Shown here piece after piece: positions 18,506-26,500 of a stretch of DNA of 64,000 bases. A model generated the notes under the pieces. It was not told the origin of the DNA. It searched no databases and saw only the letters and a list, made by a program, of their open reading frames with translations. Source of the stretch: Aquipuribacter nitratireducens (GTDB taxonomy: Bacteria; Actinomycetota; Actinomycetes; Actinomycetales; JBBAYJ01); NCBI RefSeq assembly GCF_037860835.1, contig NZ_JBBEOG010000001.1, positions 372,001 through 436,000 of the forward strand, given 5' to 3'. How positions within the stretch are numbered: position 1 is the stretch's first letter; each line of letters opens with the position of its first letter. The position numbers and the translations under genes are program-made.

Positions 18506-19483
18506 GTGCCGCAGAACATCGAGATGCCGAGCGGGGGGGACACCTCCGCCGACTGGGGCCGCCTGCGCGGGGCCCGCGCCCGGTGGGCGGCGCTCGCCGT
18601 CCTCGCCCTCGTCGTCGCCCCGTGCCTCGCGCTCACCGGCGCGCTCTTCCTGTCGGAGTCCGACAACTCCCTCGACGCGTTCGACGAGCCGGTGCTCGAG
18701 TGGTTCGTCGGTCTGCGCGAGCCGGTCGGCGAGGTCGTCGTGCGCGTCTACAGCGCCCTCGGGAGCCCCGTCTTCGGCATCCTCTTCACGTTCCTCGCCG
18801 TCGTCGGGCTGGGGGTGCTGTGGCGGAGCAGGACGCCCTTCCTCCTCATGCTCGTCGCGGGTGCCGGGTCGCTGGCGATGTCGATGACGACGAAGGCGTA
18901 CGCGGACCGGGAGCGTCCGCCGGACGCGACGGCCGTCGGCGAGCTCGAGCCGTCGTGGTCCTTCCCCAGCGGGCACGCGCTCAACGCCACGATCATCGCC
19001 GGCGTCCTCGCGTACCTCTTCATCATCCGGGCGCGGCCCGGGCGCTCCGGCCGGGTGGCCGTCGTGGCCGTCACGCTCGCCGTGCTCCACGCCGGTCTCA
19101 TGGGGCTGTCCCGGGTCTACCTCGGGCAGCACTGGTTCACCGACGTCGCCGTCGGCTGGGCGATGGGTGTCGCGTGGCTCGCCGTCGTCCTCGGCGCGCA
19201 CCAGCTGTTCCTGCGCAGCAGGGAGGGCCGGGTCGGTGCCGCGGGCGCCCAGTCGGGCGGGCAGGGCTCAGCCGGTCGGACCGCCCGGCAGGGCGGGTCG
19301 CGCGACGTCGACGACACCGCCGGAGAAGTAGGGGTCGGTGATGCGGACGAGGCCGTCGTCGCTGCGCCGGTAGGAGCCGCTCAACCCGAGCCGCCACGGG
19401 CTGCGGCTGTCGAGGGCGGGCTGCAGGCTCGGGGTGGCGAACCGCTCCGGGTCGACGGCGACGAGCAGCTCGGGAGCCGCTGA
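18506..19483 (+). CDS. PAP2-family membrane phosphatase with long C-terminal tail
   Basis: A membrane phosphatidic-acid/undecaprenyl-pyrophosphate-type phosphatase. The three PAP2 motifs are present: KAYADRERPP (KxxxxxxRP-like), PSGHALNAT (PSGH) and SRVYLGQHWFTDV (SRxxxxxHxxxD). Several hydrophobic segments surround them. The core ends near residue 240. A further ~75 residues are low-complexity and overlap the 3' end of the opposite-strand gene at 19268 by 216 bp, so this tail may be a by-product of a lost stop codon. GTG 18506 follows GGGAGGTG by 12 bases; ATG 18524 and GTG 18491 are alternatives. Likely substrate: a lipid phosphate or polyprenyl pyrophosphate. Confidence 0.85.
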   Translation: MPQNIEMPSGGDTSADWGRLRGARARWAALAVLALVVAPCLALTGALFLSESDNSLDAFDEPVLEWFVGLREPVGEVVVRVYSALGSPVFGILFTFLAVVGLGVLWRSRTPFLLMLVAGAGSLAMSMTTKAYADRERPPDATAVGELEPSWSFPSGHALNATIIAGVLAYLFIIRARPGRSGRVAVVAVTLAVLHAGLMGLSRVYLGQHWFTDVAVGWAMGVAWLAVVLGAHQLFLRSREGRVGAAGAQSGGQGSAGRTARQGGSRDVDDTAGEVGVGDADEAVVAAPVGAAQPEPPRAAAVEGGLQARGGEPLRVDGDEQLGSR

Positions 19484-20806
19484 GCCGGCGTCGCCGCGGG
19501 CCTGGACCGTGCGCGCGTACGCGCGCGCGGTCGTCACGAGCACGTGCCCGCTGGCGTCGGGGCTGCCGTGCAGTGCGGTGCTCGTCGTGACGGCGGTGCC
19601 GGGCATCGCGCCGCGCAGCTCCTCGGCCCACACGGCGACGTCCGCGCGGCGGGGCGCGACGACGACGACGGGCCGGCCCGTGCCGCTGACGTGCCGCAGC
19701 ACGGCGAGCCCGAGCGTGAGGCGACGCTGCGGGTCCGGGTCGACGACGACCCCCCGCCCACCGCCGAGCACCCACGCCTGGACGGCGTCGAGACCCTCGG
19801 GCGACAGGCCGACCTCGTCGGCGGCGCGGGCGAACGCGTCGGACGCGGCCACACCCAGGCGCGAGGCGCGGTCGGCGAGCTCGTCGTTGTGCGCCTGGAG
19901 CAGCTCCCGTGCCGACAGGACCCTGGGGTGGACCGGGCGCTGCTGCACCTCCTCGCGCAGCCGCGCGACCTCCTCCCGCAGCAGGGTGGTCTCGCTGCGG
20001 TGCGAGTCGAGGAGCTGCCCGAGGAGCGCGCGCGTCGCGGACAGCTCCGTGACGAGCGCCTCGACCGCGCGCAGCGCGACGTCCTGGTGGCCGGGGGCCG
20101 TGGGGAAGCCCTGGTCGCGGAGCCGGTCCTCGGCGCGTCTCCGGGGCAGCGGCTGCCACACGCCGGTCGCGGTCCCGGGGGCGGCGTCGCTCGCGCTGTC
20201 GGGGGAGACGGGCGCGGTGCGGGTCGTGCGGCGGGCCGACGGCACGGGCTGGGCGCCGACGGGCGGCGCGGACGGTGCGGGACGGGGAACGGGGGCACCG
20301 ACGGGCCGCGCCGTCGACGGGCCCGGCGGGACCACGCCGGTCGACGGCTGCGACGGGCCCGGAAGGGGCTGCGTCGGGAGGACGGGTGGGGCCGGTGGGG
20401 CCGGGGACGTCCCGGCCCGTGGCGCGACGGGCGGTGCCGGGGCAGGCGGCTCCGGCCACTGCACCTCGACGGGTCCGACCCCGGACGCCAGGCGGGCGGG
20501 GGTGCTGCGCGTGAGGGGCAGGGCGTTGAGGCGGCCGCCGGGGCGTCCGCCGGGCTCGCCGGAGCGGGCGGGTGCGCCGCGGGAGAACGAGGTCTGCGGC
20601 GTGCCGGACCCCATGACACCGGACCCGGCCGCGCGACGGTCGTCGGCGCCGGCGAAGCGGGGGGCGGGCGGCGGCACCGGCGGCGCCGGCGCCTTCTCCT
20701 CCCGTCGGGAGAACCACCGCCGCTTCTGTGGCGGTACGGGGTAGGGCACCACCGTCACCGCGGGCTCGCGCGGGGCCGGTGGCTCCACCGGCTCGGCGTC
20801 GCTCAC
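19268..20806 (-). CDS. Proline-rich protein with coiled coil and a decayed SF2 helicase N-lobe
   Basis: A 512-residue product with no clear family name. Residues 1-~220 are Pro/Ala-rich and likely disordered, with a basic KRRWFSRREEK patch near the start. Residues ~235-285 form a charged coiled coil (ETTLLREEVARLREEVQQ). The last 200 residues track the first RecA-like lobe of XPB-type SF2 helicases: a Walker A position reading GGGRGVVVDPDPQRRL (no GKT), VVVVAPRRADVAVWAEEL (motif Ia), HVLVTTARAY, LLVAVDPERF where DEAH should be, and RLGLSGSYRRSDDGLVRITDPYFSGGVV (motif III). The second lobe is absent. It is probably a non-catalytic DNA or nucleoprotein binder. GTG 20806 has GAGG upstream. Confidence 0.75.
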   Translation of the reverse strand: MSDAEPVEPPAPREPAVTVVPYPVPPQKRRWFSRREEKAPAPPVPPPAPRFAGADDRRAAGSGVMGSGTPQTSFSRGAPARSGEPGGRPGGRLNALPLTRSTPARLASGVGPVEVQWPEPPAPAPPVAPRAGTSPAPPAPPVLPTQPLPGPSQPSTGVVPPGPSTARPVGAPVPRPAPSAPPVGAQPVPSARRTTRTAPVSPDSASDAAPGTATGVWQPLPRRRAEDRLRDQGFPTAPGHQDVALRAVEALVTELSATRALLGQLLDSHRSETTLLREEVARLREEVQQRPVHPRVLSARELLQAHNDELADRASRLGVAASDAFARAADEVGLSPEGLDAVQAWVLGGGRGVVVDPDPQRRLTLGLAVLRHVSGTGRPVVVVAPRRADVAVWAEELRGAMPGTAVTTSTALHGSPDASGHVLVTTARAYARTVQARGDAGSAAPELLVAVDPERFATPSLQPALDSRSPWRLGLSGSYRRSDDGLVRITDPYFSGGVVDVARPALPGGPTG

Positions 20807-20887
20807 GTGTGCCTCATCGGCATCTGCGTGACGGTCTTGAGCCGGACGGGTTACGCACCCGCCCCAGCAGCCGCCCCGGCGACGACC

Positions 20888-20951
20888 GTCATGATCCGTG
20901 AGGTCCGTCGCCGCCGGTGCCCGGATCGCACGACAAGGGTCATGATCCGTG
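20888..20951. repeat. Two direct copies of GTCATGATCCGTG between divergent genes
   Basis: The 13-mer GTCATGATCCGTG occurs at 20888-20900 and again at 20939-20951, 51 bases apart (about five helical turns). It lies between the minus-strand helicase-like gene (start 20806) and the VOC gene (21023). Each copy contains the palindrome TCATGA. It is a candidate regulator binding site pair; the regulator is unknown. Confidence 0.55.
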
Positions 20952-21022
20952 CCCGGCCGCACGCGGACACCGCGGAGTCGGGGGACCGGGAACCCGCGAG
21001 GGCCGAGCGGTGTTCGTCGGGT

Positions 21023-21433
21023 GTGCGCCTCACCGGTACCGCCGTGTCGCTCGTCGTCCCCGACCCTGCCGGCTCGGCCGACTGGTTCGTCGACCATCTC
21101 GGCTTCGTCGTCGCCATGCGGGCCGACGGATTCGTGTCCCTGGCTCATCCCGACTCGGGCGCCAACCTCGTGCTCCTCGACCCCGACCTGCCGACCCTCG
21201 CCCCCGCCGAGCTGCGCGGGAGCAGGGTCGCGGGCGTGCTCCTCGCCTTCGTCGTCGAGGACGTCGACGCGGAGCACACCCGCCTCGTCGCCTCGGGCGT
21301 CGACGTCGTCGCGGCGCCCGAGACGGAGCCGTGGGGCGAGCGGTTCAGCCAGTACCGCGACCCCAGCGGTCTCCTCGTCCAGCTCGTGACGTGGGTCGAG
21401 GAGCCTCCGGCCGAGGTCGTCGGGGCCCGCTGA
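21023..21433 (+). CDS. VOC (glyoxalase/bleomycin-resistance) family protein
   Basis: A 136-residue single-module vicinal-oxygen-chelate protein. It has GTAVSLVVPDPAGSADWFVDHLGFVVAMRADGFVSLAHPDSGANLVLL (first beta-alpha-beta-beta-beta unit) and GVLLAFVVEDVDAEHTRLVASGVDVVAAPETEPWGERFSQYRDPSGLLVQLVTW (second unit, with the metal-ligand Glu region). Such proteins include dioxygenases, isomerases and drug-binding proteins; the substrate is unknown. The GTG at 21023 begins at the fold; ATG 20942 is an in-frame alternative adding 27 unconserved residues and would overlap the 13-bp repeat. It converges on the aminotransferase gene with 6 bases between stops. Confidence 0.8.
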   Translation: MRLTGTAVSLVVPDPAGSADWFVDHLGFVVAMRADGFVSLAHPDSGANLVLLDPDLPTLAPAELRGSRVAGVLLAFVVEDVDAEHTRLVASGVDVVAAPETEPWGERFSQYRDPSGLLVQLVTWVEEPPAEVVGAR

Positions 21434-21439
21434 GCGCGC

Positions 21440-22783
21440 TCAGCCGATCGAGCGGATGGCGTCGGCGAGGAGCGCGGCGCCCTCGTCGGCCTCGTCGTCG
21501 GTGAGCGTGAGGGGCGGCGCGACGCGGAGCACGTTGCCGTACAGCCCGCCCTTGCCGATGAGGAGCAGGCGCTCCTTGCAGGCCTCCGTGAGCGCGGCGG
21601 CCCGCGCCGGGTCGGGCTCGACGCCGCCCGGGTGGACGGTCTCGAGGGCGAGCATGAGGCCCTTGCCCCGCAGCTCGGCGATCCACGGCGTCTCGTTCAC
21701 GACCGGCTGGAGCACCGCGCGCAGGCGCTCGCCCTGGCGGCGGGCGTTGCCCTGGAGGTCGTGCTCGACGAGGTAGCGGAGGTTGGCGTTCGCGGCCGCG
21801 GAGACGAGCGGGGACCCGCCGAACGTCGAGATGTGGTTGGCGGCGATGGCGTCGACGACCTCCGCCCGGGCGACCACGCCGCCGAGGGGGACTCCGTTCC
21901 CGACGCCCTTGGCGAAGGTCAGGAGGTCCGGCGTGATGCCGTGCGCCTGGTAGCCCCAGAAGTTCTCGCCCGTACGGCCCCAGCCGGTCTGGACCTCGTC
22001 GGAGACGAAGAGGATGCCGTGCTCGTCGAGGACCTCCTTGATCGCGCCGAAGAAGCCGTCGGGCGGTGTCGCGAACCCGCCGACGCCCTGGACGGGCTCG
22101 GCGATGAGGCACGCGACGTCGCCGGAGGTCGCCATGTCGAGCAGCTGGCGCAGGTCGGCGACGCATGCCGCCGTGTACTCCCCGTCCGGCAGGTCGCGGA
22201 AGGGGGAGCGGAGCCGGTAGCCGCCCTGGACGTACGTCACCTGCAGCCCGGAGAAGCTCGTCGGGCTCCACGAGCGGTGGCTCGTGATGCCGATCGTGGA
22301 GAACGAGCGCCCGTGGTAGCTGTTGCGCATCGCGAGGACCTGGTTGCTGCGCCGGTACGCGGTCGCCATGAGGAGCGCCGCGTCGTTGGCCTCGGTCCCG
22401 GACGGCGTGAGGAACACCTTCGCGTCGGGGATGCCGGACAGCCCGGCGATGCGCTCGGCCAGCTCGATGGTCTGCTCGTTGAGGTAGAGCGTGCTCGAGT
22501 GGAGGATCTTCCCGGCCTGCTCCTGCACCGCCGCGGTGACCTCGGGCAGGGCGTGCGCGGTCATCGTCGTGAGGATGCCGCCGAAGAAGTCGAGGTAGCG
22601 CGTGCCCTCGACGTCCCACACGTGCCGGCCCTCGCCGTGCGACAGGGCGATCGGCTGCTCGTAGTACAGCGCCTGCCAGCGGGGCATGACGGCGCGGTGG
22701 CGGGCGAGCAGGTCCTCGGTGCGGGCGCGGTCGGACGCGGGAGCGGTGCCCGCGTGCCCGACCGCCGGGTCGGTCAGCGTCAT
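21440..22783 (-). CDS. Class III PLP aminotransferase (AGXT2/beta-alanine-type)
   Basis: A 447-residue omega-aminotransferase. Key parts are the YLDFFGGILTTMTAH N-terminus, PSGTEANDAALLMA (cofactor phosphate binding), NSYHGRS, LIAEPVQGVGGF, ILFVSDEVQTGWGRTG (Asp contacts the pyridine ring), and LLTFAKGVGNGVPLGG with the Schiff-base lysine in TFAKG. It is closest in pattern to alanine-glyoxylate transaminase 2 and beta-alanine/beta-aminoisobutyrate:pyruvate aminotransferases. In the reductive pyrimidine pathway this converts beta-alanine to malonate semialdehyde, the substrate of the mmsA product encoded nearby. A TACCGT box (22790-22795, minus) lies 6 bases before ATG 22783, so the transcript is probably leaderless. 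Confidence 0.9.
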   Translation of the reverse strand: MTLTDPAVGHAGTAPASDRARTEDLLARHRAVMPRWQALYYEQPIALSHGEGRHVWDVEGTRYLDFFGGILTTMTAHALPEVTAAVQEQAGKILHSSTLYLNEQTIELAERIAGLSGIPDAKVFLTPSGTEANDAALLMATAYRRSNQVLAMRNSYHGRSFSTIGITSHRSWSPTSFSGLQVTYVQGGYRLRSPFRDLPDGEYTAACVADLRQLLDMATSGDVACLIAEPVQGVGGFATPPDGFFGAIKEVLDEHGILFVSDEVQTGWGRTGENFWGYQAHGITPDLLTFAKGVGNGVPLGGVVARAEVVDAIAANHISTFGGSPLVSAAANANLRYLVEHDLQGNARRQGERLRAVLQPVVNETPWIAELRGKGLMLALETVHPGGVEPDPARAAALTEACKERLLLIGKGGLYGNVLRVAPPLTLTDDEADEGAALLADAIRSIG

Positions 22784-22798
22784 GGCCTGACGGTAGGG

Positions 22799-23053
22799 CT
22801 ACTCGTCGCGCGGGTCGAGGGACTCGGGCTCGCTCTGGAAGTTCACGCCGAGGCCGCTCGCCTGACCGCTGCCGAGCCCGGTGTCGGAGCCGAGCGCGGC
22901 GACGTCGGCGCGGTCGAGCCCGAGGGAGCGGAGCAGCTCGGCGTGCTCCTCGGTGTCGACCCGCTCGGGCAGCTCGGACTCGGCGCGTCGGACCTGCTCG
23001 TCGTCGCCTCGGGTGCGGAGGCTGTCGAGGACCTCGGCCTTGGAGACGTGCAT
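22799..23053 (-). CDS. Small acidic hypothetical protein
   Basis: An 84-residue protein beginning MHVSKAEVLDSLRTRGDDEQVRRAESELPERVDTEEHAELLRSLGLDRADV, predicted as alpha-helical, followed by a Gly/Ser-rich acidic tail. The start ATG at 23053 is fixed by GAGGAGGAGG six bases upstream, a very strong ribosome binding site. There is no signal peptide or membrane segment. The helical part resembles short conserved actinobacterial proteins of unknown role. It lies 15 bases upstream of the aminotransferase start and could be read with it. Confidence 0.75.
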   Translation of the reverse strand: MHVSKAEVLDSLRTRGDDEQVRRAESELPERVDTEEHAELLRSLGLDRADVAALGSDTGLGSGQASGLGVNFQSEPESLDPRDE

Positions 23054-23186
23054 GCTGCTCCTCCTCCTCGTCGTCGGGCGGGGTCGCGGCGGGGCGCGTG
23101 CGACCCGAGGACGAGGTGCCCGGTGCACGGGGGGCGAAACCCCCCTGGACGCGCGGGTCGCCCGGTCGCTGTCTACCGTCCCGTCC

Positions 23187-23924
23187 ATGACCCTCATGCA
23201 GCCCCGGGACCTCACCGGCACCGTCGTCGCCATCACCGGAGCGAGCGCCGGGATCGGTCGCGCGACCGCGGAGGCGTGTGTCGCCGCCGGCGCGAACGTC
23301 GCCGTCGGCGCCCGCCGGCTGGAGCGCCTCGACGCCCTCGCCGACGAGCTCGGCCGGGACCGCGTCGAGTGCGTCGAGATGGACGTCCGTGAGCCTGCGG
23401 GCAACGCGCGCCTCGTGCAGGCGGCGCTCGACCGGTGGGGGCGCCTGGACTCCGTCGTGCCGAACGTCGGGATCGGCTCCTACGGCTCGATCCTCCACAT
23501 GAGCGACGACGAGGTCGCCGACATGGTGGACACGAACGTCACCGGCACCGTCCACACGATCCGCGCGGCCCTGCCGCACCTGCTCGAGCGCGGCGAGGGC
23601 GACGTCGTCATCGTCGCCTCCGTCGCGAGCTTCCGCGGCGGCGCGGACGAGGCCGTGTACGCGGCGACGAAGTTCGCCCAGCAGGGCCTTGCGGGCTCCC
23701 TCGACCGCGAGCTGCGGGAGAAGGGCATCCGGGTGTCGACGGTCAACCCGGCCGGGGTCGAGACTGAGTTCGCCATCGGCCGCGGGCGCACCGAGGGCGA
23801 TCCGGCGCTGGCGGAGTACCTGCGACCGGAGCAGGTCGCCCACGCGATCGTCACCGTGCTCCAGCAGCCGCGGAGCATGCGGACGCAGTCGTGGGCGTTC
23901 TGGCCCATGGGCCAGCAGAGCTGA
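23187..23924 (+). CDS. Classical short-chain dehydrogenase/reductase
   Basis: A 245-residue SDR with the cofactor motif TGASAGIG (residues 17-24), GARRLERLDAL where Arg residues after the second strand favour NADP(H), an N-N-like VPNVGIGSYG replacing NNAG, a conserved Ser in VASVASF, and catalytic Tyr158 and Lys162 (YAATK). It resembles YdfG-type enzymes that reduce hydroxy-acid semialdehydes, including malonate semialdehyde. Here that would give 3-hydroxypropionate from the pathway encoded next door, but specificity is inference. A TACCGT box at 23174-23179 stands 7 bases before ATG 23187, suggesting leaderless mRNA. It converges on the LLM gene with 18 bases between. Confidence 0.86.
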   Translation: MTLMQPRDLTGTVVAITGASAGIGRATAEACVAAGANVAVGARRLERLDALADELGRDRVECVEMDVREPAGNARLVQAALDRWGRLDSVVPNVGIGSYGSILHMSDDEVADMVDTNVTGTVHTIRAALPHLLERGEGDVVIVASVASFRGGADEAVYAATKFAQQGLAGSLDRELREKGIRVSTVNPAGVETEFAIGRGRTEGDPALAEYLRPEQVAHAIVTVLQQPRSMRTQSWAFWPMGQQS

Positions 23925-23942
23925 CCGGTCCGACGGGCCCGG

Positions 23943-24956
23943 TCAGGTCCCCCGACGCAGGACGGGCGCGACCCGCTCGCCGTAGGCGGTGAGGGTCGCC
24001 TCCGGCTCGTCGTGCATGAGGTAGACGGCGAACTGGTCGACGCCGAGGTCACGCAGCTCCGCGAGCCGCTCGAGGTGGCGCTCGACCGGCCCGAGCAGGC
24101 AGAAGCGGTCGATGACCTCGTCCGGCACGAAGTCGGTGTGCGTGTTGCCCGCCCGGCCGTGCTCGGCGTAGTCGTAGCCCTGCCGGCCCCGGATGTAGTC
24201 GGTGAGGGCGGTCGGCACGGCCGCCCCGGCGTCGCCGTAGCGCCCGACGAGGTCGGCGACGTGGTTGCCGACCATGCCACCGAACCAGCGGACCTGGTCG
24301 CGCATGTGCGGCAGGCGCTCCTCGGGCCCGACGTACGCGGGCGCGGCCACGATCACGTAGAGGGAGTCCGGGTCCCGCCCGGCCGCGGCCGCGGCCTCGC
24401 GGACGGCGCCGATCGTCCACTCGACGATCGAGGGGTCCGCCAGCTGGAGGATGAAGCCGTCGGCGTGCTCGCCGCACGTCTGCAGCGCCTTGGGCCCGTA
24501 CCCGGCCATGTAGACGGGCAGGGACCCGCCGGCGCGCCACGGGAAGGCGATCTCCCGCTCGTTGTATGTGACGGTGCGTCCCTCGGCGAGGGCCTTGACC
24601 GTGTGCATGGCGTCGCGCACCTCCCCGAGCGTGCACGGGCTGCGGCCGATGTAGCGCATCGCGGAGTCGCCGCGACCGAAGGCGCACACCGTCCGCTCGC
24701 CGTACATGTCGTGCAGCGTGGCGTGGAGGCTCGCGATCACCGTCCAGTCGCGGGTGCCCGGGTTCGTCACCATCGGGCCGACGACCATCCGGTGGGTGGC
24801 GGCGAGGACCTGGCTGTAGACGACGTACGGCTCCTGCCACAACACGTGGGAGTCGAACGTCCAGCCGTGGCTGAAGCCGAGGGTCTCCGCGCGGCGGAGC
24901 AGGTCGACGACCCGCCACGCCGGCGGGTCGTTCTGCAGCACGAGCCCGAGGTCCAT
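23943..24956 (-). CDS. LLM-family (luciferase-like) F420/flavin-dependent oxidoreductase linked to pyrimidine catabolism
   Basis: A 337-residue luciferase-like TIM-barrel oxidoreductase. Seen: MDLGLVLQNDPPAWRVVDLLRRAETLGFSHGWTFDSHVLWQEPY at the start, VVGPMVTNPGTRDW, CAFGRGDSAMRYIG, GSLPVYMAGYGPKALQTCGEHADGFILQLADP, and LLGPVERHLERLAELRDLGVDQFAVYLMHD near the end. It resembles the F420-dependent subgroup that occurs beside dihydropyrimidinase genes (TIGR03842-like, from memory). It is the third gene of a tight operon hydA-mmsA-LLM: 10 bases separate it from mmsA. The reaction is unknown. It may supply the uracil-reduction step, because no dihydropyrimidine dehydrogenase is nearby. RutA, a uracil-ring-opening monooxygenase, is a distant relative. 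Confidence 0.85.
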   Translation of the reverse strand: MDLGLVLQNDPPAWRVVDLLRRAETLGFSHGWTFDSHVLWQEPYVVYSQVLAATHRMVVGPMVTNPGTRDWTVIASLHATLHDMYGERTVCAFGRGDSAMRYIGRSPCTLGEVRDAMHTVKALAEGRTVTYNEREIAFPWRAGGSLPVYMAGYGPKALQTCGEHADGFILQLADPSIVEWTIGAVREAAAAAGRDPDSLYVIVAAPAYVGPEERLPHMRDQVRWFGGMVGNHVADLVGRYGDAGAAVPTALTDYIRGRQGYDYAEHGRAGNTHTDFVPDEVIDRFCLLGPVERHLERLAELRDLGVDQFAVYLMHDEPEATLTAYGERVAPVLRRGT

Positions 24957-24966
24957 GCGCGCGCCC

Positions 24967-26454
24967 TCAGTGGTTCCGCGGGAAGCCGAGGTCGACGCTC
25001 GACGTCGCCGGGTCCGGCCAGCGGCTCGTCACGACCTTGCCGCGCGTCCAGAAGTGGATGCCCTCCGGGCCGTACATGTGGGTGTCACCGAAGAGGGAGT
25101 CCTTCCAGCCACCGAAGGAGTAGTAGCCGACCGGGACGGGGATCGGGACGTTGACCCCGACCATCCCGGCGCTCACCTCGTGCTGGAAGCGCCGGGCCGC
25201 GCCGCCGTCGCGGGTGAAGATCGCCGCCCCGTTGCCCCAGGGGTTCGCCTCGACGAGTCCGACGGCCTCCGCGTACGTCTCCGCGCGCACGACGCACAGC
25301 ACCGGCCCGAAGATCTCGTCGGTGTAGACGCTCATGTCCGCGGTCACGTGGTCGAGCAGCGTGACCCCGAGGAAGAAGCCGTCGCCGTCGAACCGCTTCT
25401 GCCGCCCGTCGACGACGACGCGGGCGCCGGCCTGCTCGCCGGCGTCGACGTAGCCGGCGACCCGGTCGCGGTGCTCGCGGGTGATGAGCGGTCCCATCTG
25501 GGAGTCCGGGTCGGAGCCGGGCCCGATGACGAGCTTGTCGACGCGGGCGGCGACGGCGTCGACCAGCGCGTCGCCGACGTCCCCGACGGCGACGACGACG
25601 CTGACGGCCATGCACCGCTCGCCCGCCGAGCCGTACGCGGCGCCGACCGCCGCGTCGGCGGCGAGGTCGACGTCGGCGTCGGGCAGCACGACCATGTGGT
25701 TCTTCGCCCCGCCGAGGGCCTGGACGCGCTTCCCGGCCGCCGTGCCCGTCGTGTAGACGTGCCGCGCGATCGGCGTCGACCCCACGAAGCTGACCGCCGC
25801 GATCCCCGGGTGCGTGAGCAGGTGGTTCACGGCCTCCGCGTCGCCGTTGACGACGTTGAGGACACCGGGCGGGAACCCGGCCTCGGCGAAGAGCTCGGCG
25901 ACGAACATCGGCGCCGAGGGGTCCTTCTCGCTCGGCTTGAGGACGAACGTGTTCCCGCACGCCACGGCGTTCGGGATCATCCACAGCGGGACCATCGCCG
26001 GGAAGTTGAAGGGCGTGATGCCGGCGACGACCCCGAGCGGCTGCCGCAGGGAGTAGACGTCGACGCCGCCGGAGGCCTGCTCGCTGTAGCCGCCCTTGAG
26101 GAGCTCCGCGAGCCCGCACGCGTACTCGATGTTCTCCAGGGCCCGCGCGACCTCGCCGCCGGCGTCGGACAGGACCTTCCCGTGCTCGGCGGACAGCCGC
26201 CGGGCGAGCTCGTCCCGGTTCGCCTCGACGAGCTCGCGGAAGCGGAACAGCAGCCGGGTGCGGGCGGCGATCGAGGTCTCCCGCCACTCGGTCGCCGCCT
26301 CGGCGGCGGAGGACACCGCGGCGTCGACCTCGGCGGTGCTCGCGAGGTCGACGTGGGCGCTGACCTCGCCGGTGGCGGGGTCGTGGACGGGGGCGCTGCG
26401 GCCGGAGACGCCCGGGCGGACGCCGTTGTCGACCCAGTGGGAGATGCGGTTCAC
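24967..26454 (-). CDS. mmsA: CoA-acylating (methyl)malonate-semialdehyde dehydrogenase
   Basis: A 495-residue aldehyde dehydrogenase of the MmsA/IolA branch. It converts malonate semialdehyde or methylmalonate semialdehyde, NAD+ and CoA to acetyl-CoA or propionyl-CoA plus CO2. Diagnostic features are GVVAGITPFNFPAMVPLWMIPNAVACGNTFVLKPSEKDPS, SFVGSTPIARHVYTTG, GGAKNHMVVLPDAD, the catalytic Cys281 in GSAGERCMAVS, and the C-terminal VPIPVPVGYYSFGGWKDSLFGDTHMYGPEGIHFWTRGK. In the pyrimidine pathway it removes the product of the aminotransferase. It lies 38 bases downstream of hydA and 10 bases before the LLM gene, in one operon. Confidence 0.94.
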   Translation of the reverse strand: MNRISHWVDNGVRPGVSGRSAPVHDPATGEVSAHVDLASTAEVDAAVSSAAEAATEWRETSIAARTRLLFRFRELVEANRDELARRLSAEHGKVLSDAGGEVARALENIEYACGLAELLKGGYSEQASGGVDVYSLRQPLGVVAGITPFNFPAMVPLWMIPNAVACGNTFVLKPSEKDPSAPMFVAELFAEAGFPPGVLNVVNGDAEAVNHLLTHPGIAAVSFVGSTPIARHVYTTGTAAGKRVQALGGAKNHMVVLPDADVDLAADAAVGAAYGSAGERCMAVSVVVAVGDVGDALVDAVAARVDKLVIGPGSDPDSQMGPLITREHRDRVAGYVDAGEQAGARVVVDGRQKRFDGDGFFLGVTLLDHVTADMSVYTDEIFGPVLCVVRAETYAEAVGLVEANPWGNGAAIFTRDGGAARRFQHEVSAGMVGVNVPIPVPVGYYSFGGWKDSLFGDTHMYGPEGIHFWTRGKVVTSRWPDPATSSVDLGFPRNH

Positions 26455-26474
26455 GGACGGATCCTCTCAGCGCG

Positions 26475-26500
26475 GGTGCTCAGCGGAGGTGCTCAGCGGA
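26475..26500 (-). repeat. 13-bp tandem duplication across the hydA stop codon
   Basis: GGTGCTCAGCGGA is repeated head to tail at 26475-26487 and 26488-26500 (plus sense). The hydA stop codon lies in the second copy, and the duplicate supplies a second in-frame-looking TGA region after it. It looks like a recent small duplication with no effect on the protein. Confidence 0.7.

Noticed and set aside
26475-26500. Insertion-sequence footprint at the hydA stop codon
   Set aside because: A 13-bp tandem duplication directly abutting with no inserted DNA; simple slippage explains it.
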